Part shown: in pieces, positions 1 to 5,983 of the stretch | How the letters are laid out: every line of letters begins with the position of its first letter | How positions within the stretch are numbered: position 1 is the first letter of the stretch | NCBI GenBank assembly: GCA_902766915.1 | Contig: CACXFN010000006.1 | Location: 1 to 6,912, forward strand | Direction of reading: 5' to 3' | Length of the DNA: 6,912 nt | Source: an uncultured Eubacteriales bacterium | GTDB taxonomy: Bacteria; Bacillota; Clostridia; Peptostreptococcales; Anaerovoracaceae | Notes under the pieces: model-generated | Seen by the model: the letters and a program-made list of their open reading frames with translations, nothing else | Told to the model about the DNA's origin: nothing | Database searches by the model: none | Position numbers and translations under genes: made by a program

Positions 1-1143
1 ATCATCATGATTTACATGCAGAAGTTTGGACATACCCCGGTAGTTCTCCTGGGCGGCGGAACCGGAATGGTTGGTGACCCTTCGGGCAGAACCGACATGC
101 GTCAGCTGATGGACGTTGAAACCATCGACTATAACTGCGCGCAGTTCAAGAAGCTATTCGAGCGCTTCATCGAATTCGACGACGAGTGGAAATACGAGGG
201 TAACGGCGGAGTCTACGAACCGGGCCACCAGAACAAAGAACCGGAACCCGGAAAGGCCGTTTCCGTAAATAACGGCGAGTGGATCAGACCGCTCAACTGG
301 ATCGAATTCGTCAGAGAAATCGGATCCAAGTTCAATGTAAACACCATGCTCCGTTCGGAAGCATTCAAACAAAGAATGGAGAGAGAATCCGGTCTCACAT
401 TCTTCGAATTCAGCTACATGCTCATGCAGAGCTATGACTTCATGGTTATGGCTCGTGACTTTGATGTAAAGATCCAATTCGGTGGAGATGACCAGTGGTC
501 CAACATCATAGGCGGAGTCGACCTAACCAGAAAGACCATCCAGAAAGAAGTCTACGGCATGACCTTCTCCCTCCTCACAACCAGCGAGGGTAAGAAGATG
601 GGTAAGACTCAGAAAGGTGCGTTGTGGCTTGACGCCGACAGAGTAAGCCCATACGAGTTCTTCCAGTACTGGAGAAACGTTGGTGACGCCGATGTCAACA
701 AATGCCTCCGTATGCTGACCTTCCTTCCTATGGAAGAAGTGGAAAGACTCTCCGCACTGGAAGGCGCAGAAATCAATAAGGCGAAGGAGATTCTGGCATT
801 CGAAATTACCAAGCTGGTTCACGGCGAAGAAGAAGCAACCAAGGCCTTGGAAGCATCCCGCTCCGCATTCAGCGGTGGCGCAGCTGCTGCAGACATTCCG
901 TCCACAGAGATGGGTGCCGCTGATTTTGATGGAGAAGGAAAAGGATTAATAAGTCTCCTGGCTGAGCTCAAACTGGCAGAGTCCAACGGCGACGCCAGAA
1001 GAACCATCGAGCAGGGCGGAGTATCTGTAAACGGAGAAAAGGTTACGGATGTAAAGAAGTTCATAACAGCAGCCGACTTCCAGGATGGAGTTCTCCTCCT
1101 TCAGAAGGGCAAAAAGAAATTCCATAAAATAGTACTTAAATAA
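1..1143 (+). CDS. tyrS: Tyrosyl-tRNA synthetase, 5'-truncated by the window edge
   Basis: Cytoplasmic class I aminoacyl-tRNA synthetase that activates tyrosine with ATP and charges tRNA-Tyr. The reading frame is already open at base 1, and the ATG at 7 is internal: the N-terminal part with the HIGH-like ATP motif lies outside the window. Visible family marks are the GGGTGMVGDPSGRTDMR segment (about 49-114), the tyrosine-site stretch FSYMLMQSYDF (about 409-441), FGGDDQWSNI (about 478-507), the second ATP signature KKMGKT (592-609; KFGKT in E. coli), and a C-terminal S4-type RNA-binding domain (about 940-1140, with EQGGVSVNGEKV). The KMGKT variant is the type I know from Clostridia. Odd: about 22 extra hydrophilic residues (184-249) between the conserved FDD and GKAVSVNN segments. 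The stop is 8 bases before the ligase gene, so the two are probably cotranscribed. Any T-box leader would lie outside the window. Confidence 0.97.
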   Translation: MIMIYMQKFGHTPVVLLGGGTGMVGDPSGRTDMRQLMDVETIDYNCAQFKKLFERFIEFDDEWKYEGNGGVYEPGHQNKEPEPGKAVSVNNGEWIRPLNWIEFVREIGSKFNVNTMLRSEAFKQRMERESGLTFFEFSYMLMQSYDFMVMARDFDVKIQFGGDDQWSNIIGGVDLTRKTIQKEVYGMTFSLLTTSEGKKMGKTQKGALWLDADRVSPYEFFQYWRNVGDADVNKCLRMLTFLPMEEVERLSALEGAEINKAKEILAFEITKLVHGEEEATKALEASRSAFSGGAAAADIPSTEMGAADFDGEGKGLISLLAELKLAESNGDARRTIEQGGVSVNGEKVTDVKKFITAADFQDGVLLLQKGKKKFHKIVLK

Positions 1144-1151
1144 GAGGATAT

Positions 1152-4133
1152 ATGAACAGCAAACGGTATGACGGTATAGATTACCCTGTCCGTGAAGTTA
1201 CAGACCTTAGAGACATTATTAATTCCAGTTGCGAATTGTTTCCTGAAGTAGATGCATATCTATATAAAGATAAGACTGAGGGAAAATTCGTAGGAATAAA
1301 ATACAGCCAGGTTAAAGCTGATATGGATGCCCTGGGAACTCGCTTCATAGATATGGGACTTCGAAACAAGAAAATAGCGCTTATAGGTGAGACCAGTTAT
1401 TACTGGTTTCTCACTTATTATGCAACCGTTTGCGGAACCGGGGTAATAGTACCCCTTGATAAAAACCTGCCACCAGAGGAAGTGGTTACCTTAATCAATA
1501 GGTCAGGGGCTTCCGCTATAGTTTACTCCAAAAAAATGGAAAAGGCAGTTAAGCAGCTCTTTAACAATCCCGGAACTATCGAATACTTCATATCGATGGA
1601 TGAACTAAGGCACAAGGCATTAGCTGCTGATGGCGATCCGGATAATGATCAAGGCGGAAGCGGAGCGACAGGGAATAGAATCATGAGCCTTAGATCTCTT
1701 GTTGCAGAGGGTGCCGACTTAGTTCATCAAGGGGAGAGAAACTTTATCGACGCTGAAATCGATCCCAATCAAATGGCAGCGCTTCTCTTCACTTCAGGAA
1801 CTACAGGAAAGGCTAAAGGGGTAATGCTGTCCCATAAGAATATCGCCAGCAATGTGGTTAACATGAGCCGCAGAGAAAAGCTGGGGGATAATTTCATTAT
1901 TCTTTCGATTCTTCCTACTCACCACACATTTGAAAATACTTGTGTGGATTGGACCACTTTTTATCAGGGAAAAACGCTGGCTATCTGCGAAGGAATCAAA
2001 TACATTTCCAAGAACATGAATGAGCTTCATGCCAATTGTATGGTTGGAGTTCCTTTGGTATTTGAAAAAATCTATAAGGGAATGATGAAGCAGGCAGAGT
2101 CAAGTGGCCAGGGAGAAAAGCTTAGAAATGCCATAGAACTATCTCGCAGGCTAAAACTCTATAATAATCCTCCCATCGTAAAGAGGATGTTTAAATCCAT
2201 CCATGAAGCCTTGGGCGGCGAGATGAAACAATTCATTGCAGGAGGAGCAGCAATTGATCCCCAGGTCATTAAAGACTTTGAAGCCATGGGAATCCCTATG
2301 ATGCAGGGTTACGGTATGACTGAATGCTCTCCAATTATTGCTGTTAACCAAAACAACTACAGCATAGCAGAATCAGTCGGTCGTCCTATGCACGGAACTA
2401 CAGTTAGGATAGATAATCCTGATACGGATGGTGTGGGTGAAATTGTTGTAAAGAGTCCTTCGGTTATGTTGGGCTATTACGAAGACCCTGAAGCAACTGC
2501 AGAAGTTCTGCGGGACGGTTGGCTCTATACAGGCGACCTGGGATATATGGATGAAAACGGCTTCCTATATGTAACGGGAAGAAAGAAAACCGTAATAGTA
2601 ACAAAGGGAGGAAAGAACATCTTCCCGGAGGAAATAGAAGAAGTACTTAAACAAAACGAACTAGTGAAGGAAGTGCTGGTTCATGGTGTCACAGATAAGC
2701 GGATTGGTAATGTTGCGGTAACCGCGGATATTCAGCCGAACTTCTCTCTCTTGAAAGAACGTTATGGTGAAATGGACTCCAGTGAAATCTACCATTTCTA
2801 TAAGGAATTGGTGGATAAGGTGAATGACACGATGCCTCCCTATAAGGCTATAAAGCGCGTTAATATTAGGGAAAAAGACTTTGAAATGACCACCACGGGA
2901 AAAATAAAGCGCTATGGAAACTTTGTTGAGGGAGAGGACGCTGTAGGAAGCTTAAGCTACAGAGAAATTAAAGCGGAAGAAGTACAGCAAATCCAAGAGA
3001 TGGTTAAGGAGATAAAGTCATCTGAGGATCCCGCATATATGAATAAAAACCTCCTTGATGGAAACGCCTTACCTATTGTAACGGACTTAAAGGAATTAAT
3101 TAAAGCCTGTGCAGAAAAGTATGGCGATGAAATAGCCTTTAGAAACACAGGTTTGGAAGGCGGAGATATATCATACAAACAATTCCTTGCGGATGTTAAT
3201 GGATTGGGAACAGCACTGATAAATAATGGATTCAAGGGTAAGAATGTAAAAATACATTCTAAGGAAGGTAGGCTGGATTATGAGAACCTGGTGCTTTTCT
3301 TTGCAGTTACCTGTGGCCTTGGAACGGCATTGATTGTAGAGGAAGATAATGATCAATCCATACGCAAATATATAGATGAGGGTAAAAACCAACTTGCCCA
3401 AGGCGACAGACAATACGTAGATAATGAGGTTCTGGGTTCGGATAAAATAATTGAAATATATAATCCGGAAAAGAGCGATGGTATAACATTTACGCACAGC
3501 AGCTTCTGTGAGGGATTAATTCCGGTGGCAGCAATGCTTGATGCCCCGGGGACATCGGGGCCGTATTATGGTTTGCCAGGCAGACTCCCTGCCGAATCAC
3601 CAGTAGGCATAGGTGAAGAGGAAGGCAATAAGGAAGAGAAAAAAACCTCAGAAAACCAAATCAAGATTGCGGAATTCTTCCTTGGAACTTTGCTGCCATT
3701 TTATATGGGATGTGGTGTGGATCTGGCTCTTACAGAGGATGAATTACAAGCAAGCATAAGGAAGACAGGGTTTAGATATTATGGACTTCCTGAAAGTGCA
3801 GTGCCTATTGCAATATATATAAAGCGAGGAAGACGACTCCCTCTTCCCGAAATACCACTTCCGGGTTTCATGAGCAAAGGAGACAGGAAAACTCATTTAG
3901 CAATGAATGCAGGTTCGGTTGGACATATGGTTCCTTGTCTCGGCATCAAATTTATCGACAAGGATCTATCAGGAAATGGTGAACTGTGTTTGGCCGGTGG
4001 ATGCATTGCAGAACCTGTTAACCCAGACGGTTGGTTGCATTCAGGAGATCTGGGTCATATTAACGAAGATGGATATCTCTTTATAACCGGAAAGACAAGG
4101 GATCGATTCGTCGGAGATAAAAAAGATTTTTAA
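1152..4133 (+). CDS. Long-chain acyl-CoA synthetase-like AMP-forming ligase with a degenerate second adenylation half
   Basis: Residues 1-~610 form a complete ANL-superfamily adenylating enzyme of the FAA1/COG1022 long-chain acyl-CoA synthetase type. Such enzymes make acyl-AMP from a carboxylic acid and ATP, then usually acyl-CoA. Visible motifs: phosphate loop FTSGTTGKAKG (213-223), VPLVFEKIY near 300, A5 GYGMTEC (386-392), A7 YTGDLG (459-464), A8 GRKK..VTKGGKNIFPEE (476-494) and A10 TTTGKIKR with the expected catalytic Lys584. Residues ~640-993 repeat the fold: TDLKELI at 644 matches TDLRDII at 17, LGTALI at 685 matches LGTRFI at 61, and HSGDLG at 963 matches YTGDLG. The second half lacks the TSGTTG loop (only DGITFTHSS remains, 776-784) and the YGMTE motif, and stops just after A7, without the lid domain. 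Two low-complexity inserts are seen (about 156-176 and 797-836). Start: ATG at 1152 with AGAGGA at 1143-1148, close behind tyrS. Codons are AT-richer than in tyrS. Substrate unknown; a loading enzyme with a regulatory or structural pseudo-domain is inferred. Confidence 0.9.
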   Translation: MNSKRYDGIDYPVREVTDLRDIINSSCELFPEVDAYLYKDKTEGKFVGIKYSQVKADMDALGTRFIDMGLRNKKIALIGETSYYWFLTYYATVCGTGVIVPLDKNLPPEEVVTLINRSGASAIVYSKKMEKAVKQLFNNPGTIEYFISMDELRHKALAADGDPDNDQGGSGATGNRIMSLRSLVAEGADLVHQGERNFIDAEIDPNQMAALLFTSGTTGKAKGVMLSHKNIASNVVNMSRREKLGDNFIILSILPTHHTFENTCVDWTTFYQGKTLAICEGIKYISKNMNELHANCMVGVPLVFEKIYKGMMKQAESSGQGEKLRNAIELSRRLKLYNNPPIVKRMFKSIHEALGGEMKQFIAGGAAIDPQVIKDFEAMGIPMMQGYGMTECSPIIAVNQNNYSIAESVGRPMHGTTVRIDNPDTDGVGEIVVKSPSVMLGYYEDPEATAEVLRDGWLYTGDLGYMDENGFLYVTGRKKTVIVTKGGKNIFPEEIEEVLKQNELVKEVLVHGVTDKRIGNVAVTADIQPNFSLLKERYGEMDSSEIYHFYKELVDKVNDTMPPYKAIKRVNIREKDFEMTTTGKIKRYGNFVEGEDAVGSLSYREIKAEEVQQIQEMVKEIKSSEDPAYMNKNLLDGNALPIVTDLKELIKACAEKYGDEIAFRNTGLEGGDISYKQFLADVNGLGTALINNGFKGKNVKIHSKEGRLDYENLVLFFAVTCGLGTALIVEEDNDQSIRKYIDEGKNQLAQGDRQYVDNEVLGSDKIIEIYNPEKSDGITFTHSSFCEGLIPVAAMLDAPGTSGPYYGLPGRLPAESPVGIGEEEGNKEEKKTSENQIKIAEFFLGTLLPFYMGCGVDLALTEDELQASIRKTGFRYYGLPESAVPIAIYIKRGRRLPLPEIPLPGFMSKGDRKTHLAMNAGSVGHMVPCLGIKFIDKDLSGNGELCLAGGCIAEPVNPDGWLHSGDLGHINEDGYLFITGKTRDRFVGDKKDF

Positions 4134-4147
4134 GGAGCATTCCAGTA
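4132..4147 (+). promoter_or_regulatory. Orphan Shine-Dalgarno AAGGAG facing an in-frame GTA codon
   Basis: AAGGAG at 4132-4137 overlaps the stop codon of the ligase gene. Seven bases further, where a start codon would be expected, stands GTA (4145-4147), which is not a known start. It is in frame with the racemase and followed by an open stretch reading VNKKDSKEKEQ up to the ATG at 4178. No ATG, GTG or TTG lies at a usable distance from this site in any frame; the ATT at 4139 is only one base away. Either it is a leftover of an earlier start, or a site that keeps ribosomes loaded for reinitiation at 4178. Its function is inferred. Confidence 0.4.
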
Positions 4148-4177
4148 AACAAAAAAGATAGTAAAGAGAAAGAACAG

Positions 4178-5314
4178 ATGGAAAGATACCCGAAACTAAT
4201 AGTCGATATAGAAAAACTAAAAGAAAATATAAACACCGCCATTAGAGAATGCGGGGCTGTTGGTATACAAGTAGCCGGAGTTATCAAGGGTTTTAACGGA
4301 ATAAACGAGTTTTTGCCGGCATATATAGAAAGCGATCTTCAGGAATTGGCCAGTTCCAGATTGGAACAACTTCACCGCGCGAAAGATCTTGGTTGGAATA
4401 GAGGCCTCACGTTGATTCGCGTACCAATGCTAACGGAAATCGATGAGGTTGTAGAAATAGCAGACATGTCTCTAAACAGTGAAGTCAGCGTACTTCAATC
4501 TTTGAATGAAGCATCCCTCATAAAAAAATCGAAGCTGGAAGAGCTGAACTCTTTGGAACAATGGAAGCCCCATAGAGTAATCTTGATGGCTGATTTGGGT
4601 GACCTTAGAGAAGGATTTTGGGATAAAGATGAATTGGTACGTGTGGCGGAATTGGTGGAGAAGGAAATGCCGGGGCTGCACTTGACAGGTGTAGGAACTA
4701 ACTTGGGTTGCTACGGCGCATTGGTTCCTACTGCGGAGAAGACGGAGGAATTGGTGCATGTGGCAGAAGCCGTGGAAGAAAGAATTGGACGAAGGCTAGA
4801 GATTATTTCAGGTGGCGCAAGCACCAGCTATACCAGGATTACAGATGGGGATATGCCAGAACGCGTAAACCATCTGAGGCTAGGTGAAAACATCCTCCAT
4901 GCCAGAGATAACGAAATATTTCATGGACATAGTACCAAACCCATGAATCAAAATGTCTTCACCTTGATGGCAGAGGTATTGGAAGTAAAACTAAAACCAA
5001 GCTATCCCCAAGGTGAGATTAACGTTGATGCCTTTGGGCATAAGCCTTACTACGAAGACAGGGGAATGAGAACGCGGGCACTTTTAGGTGTAGGAAGAGT
5101 TGATTTAGGGGATTTTAACGATGTGTTTCCTAAGATGCCCGGAATCGAAATCATGGGTGGATCCAGTGATCATATGATTCTGGACGTGCAGGATGCAATA
5201 GATGGAGGACAATCCATTAAACCCGGCGATATATTGGAATTCGATGTGAATTATGGATCCTTGGTATTCCTGACTGGCTCAGAAAACGTTAAATTTGAAG
5301 TAAAGAAGAGTTAA
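4178..5314 (+). CDS. PLP-dependent amino-acid racemase, ornithine racemase (Orr/YhfX)-like, alanine racemase N-terminal fold
   Basis: Cytoplasmic fold-type III PLP enzyme of the predicted amino-acid racemase group (COG3457), which includes the clostridial ornithine racemase Orr. The N-terminus YPKLIVDIEKLKENI is typical, followed by the probable PLP lysine Lys37 in GVIKGFNG. Further family segments: DLGDLREGFW (139-148), GTNLGCYGA (173-181), SGGAST (211-216, likely cofactor phosphate contact), NHLRLGE (231-237), VDAFGHKPYYED (283-294) and GGSSDH (327-332). At 378 residues it is slightly longer than Orr as I recall it (about 350). The ATG at 4178 puts YPK at residue 4, as in the family, but its ribosome site is weak (AAAGAG, 4163-4168), while a strong AAGGAG further upstream has no start codon. 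It lies 44 bases behind the ligase and is probably cotranscribed with it. No ornithine-degradation genes are seen here, so the substrate (ornithine, alanine or another amino acid) is open and no symbol is given. Confidence 0.87.
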   Translation: MERYPKLIVDIEKLKENINTAIRECGAVGIQVAGVIKGFNGINEFLPAYIESDLQELASSRLEQLHRAKDLGWNRGLTLIRVPMLTEIDEVVEIADMSLNSEVSVLQSLNEASLIKKSKLEELNSLEQWKPHRVILMADLGDLREGFWDKDELVRVAELVEKEMPGLHLTGVGTNLGCYGALVPTAEKTEELVHVAEAVEERIGRRLEIISGGASTSYTRITDGDMPERVNHLRLGENILHARDNEIFHGHSTKPMNQNVFTLMAEVLEVKLKPSYPQGEINVDAFGHKPYYEDRGMRTRALLGVGRVDLGDFNDVFPKMPGIEIMGGSSDHMILDVQDAIDGGQSIKPGDILEFDVNYGSLVFLTGSENVKFEVKKS

Positions 5315-5353
5315 ATAAGTAGGAGAAAAAGCGATCGGCACAAGCTGAAAACA

Positions 5354-5382
5354 TTGACAAATCAACATTTCTACTGTATAAT
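5354..5382 (+). promoter_or_regulatory. Sigma-A type promoter of greA-lysS
   Basis: A perfect -35 box TTGACA (5354-5359) is separated by exactly 17 bases from a perfect -10 box TATAAT (5377-5382). The spacer is AT-rich. Transcription would begin near 5388-5390, giving a leader of about 80 bases before greA. The leader shows no convincing hairpin, T-box or riboswitch. The promoter lies in the only gap over 100 bases in the window, which agrees with a separate greA-lysS unit. No operator is recognised. Confidence 0.82.
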
Positions 5383-5451
5383 GCTACGACATAAATCCAA
5401 TGGTTTTACCGGATAATAGAAACGAAAGAAGACTATTGTTATAAATAAATG

Positions 5452-5469
5452 GTTAAAGGAGTTAAAGGA
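5452..5469 (+). repeat. Tandem 9-bp duplication carrying the greA ribosome binding site
   Basis: GTTAAAGGA occurs twice back to back (5452-5460 and 5461-5469) just before the greA ATG at 5472. The first copy plus the next base makes AAAGGAG (5455-5461), 10 bases from the start, which is usable. The second copy leaves only 2 bases to the start and is too close to work well at 5472. The repeat is direct observation. A small duplication by slippage is the simplest origin. Confidence 0.65.
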
Positions 5470-5471
5470 AA

Positions 5472-5957
5472 ATGCCTACAGAAAACGTAATGACCCAAGA
5501 TAGTTATAACAAACTGAAAAGGGAAAGAGATGAATTAATTTCACAGCGTCCGGAAATTGCAGAAAGGCTGAAAGAAGCCCGTGCATTCGGAGATTTGTCC
5601 GAAAACGCTGAATATGACGTGGCAAAGGAAGAACAGGCAAAGCTGGAAGAAAGAATTCTCAAACTCAGCGAGCGTCTGAGAACTGCCACAATCATCAAAG
5701 ATGAAGATCTGACATTAGATCACGTGAGCCTGGGCCTCACAGCCAAGGTCAAGGAAACTAAAACAAAAGTTGTTGAAAGCTACAGTATTGTAGACGTAAC
5801 AGAAATTGATCCATTCTCTGATCCAATCAAAGTGTCTGTGGAATCATCCGTTGGAAAAGCCTTGGTTGGAAGTAAGGTTGGAGATAAAGTAGAAGTAGCG
5901 GTTCCGGGCGGCAAACCGATTCGCTTGGAAATCCTGGAGATATCCAGAACCGCGTAA
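5472..5957 (+). CDS. greA: Transcription elongation factor GreA
   Basis: GreA enters the secondary channel of RNA polymerase and stimulates cleavage of backtracked RNA 3' ends, rescuing stalled elongation complexes. The 161-residue length fits the family (about 158-160). Residues 1-~75 form the antiparallel coiled coil, with the tip motif ARAFGDLSENAEYD at 36-49; the acidic tip residues Asp41 and Glu44 sit at the same numbers as in E. coli GreA. Residues ~80-161 are the FKBP-like globular domain, with ESSVGKALVGSKVGDKVEV and a C-terminal EILEI strand. The start at 5472 gives the usual few residues before MTQDSY (Met7) and is supported by AAAGGAG at 5455-5461. It has its own consensus promoter, and lysS follows after 26 bases, a pairing common in Firmicutes. 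Nothing is missing or unusual in the protein. Confidence 0.97.
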   Translation: MPTENVMTQDSYNKLKRERDELISQRPEIAERLKEARAFGDLSENAEYDVAKEEQAKLEERILKLSERLRTATIIKDEDLTLDHVSLGLTAKVKETKTKVVESYSIVDVTEIDPFSDPIKVSVESSVGKALVGSKVGDKVEVAVPGGKPIRLEILEISRTA

Positions 5958-5983
5958 AGTGTATGTATTAAAAGGAAAGAAAA

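Noticed and set aside
3171..3497. Minus-strand open frame of 108 codons opposite the second ligase half, rich in Ile, Tyr and Phe
   Set aside because: It lies wholly opposite a coding gene, has no ribosome site of note, and its hydrophobic look follows from antisense reading of AT-rich Lys/Asn/Glu codons.
5321..5325. AGGAG just after the racemase stop, suggesting a small gene
   Set aside because: No start codon at proper spacing leads to an open frame; the promoter of greA begins 29 bases later.
5400..5412. Inverted repeat GGTTTTACC in the greA leader as a terminator or riboswitch stem
   Set aside because: The stem would be only three base pairs and no U-run follows it.
5449..5490. Possible 13-codon leader peptide (MVKGVKGKCLQKT) ending in TAATG at the internal greA Met7
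   Set aside because: No Shine-Dalgarno precedes its ATG, it shows no regulatory codon run, and it overlaps the real greA start; its Lys/Gly pattern simply reflects the duplicated ribosome site.
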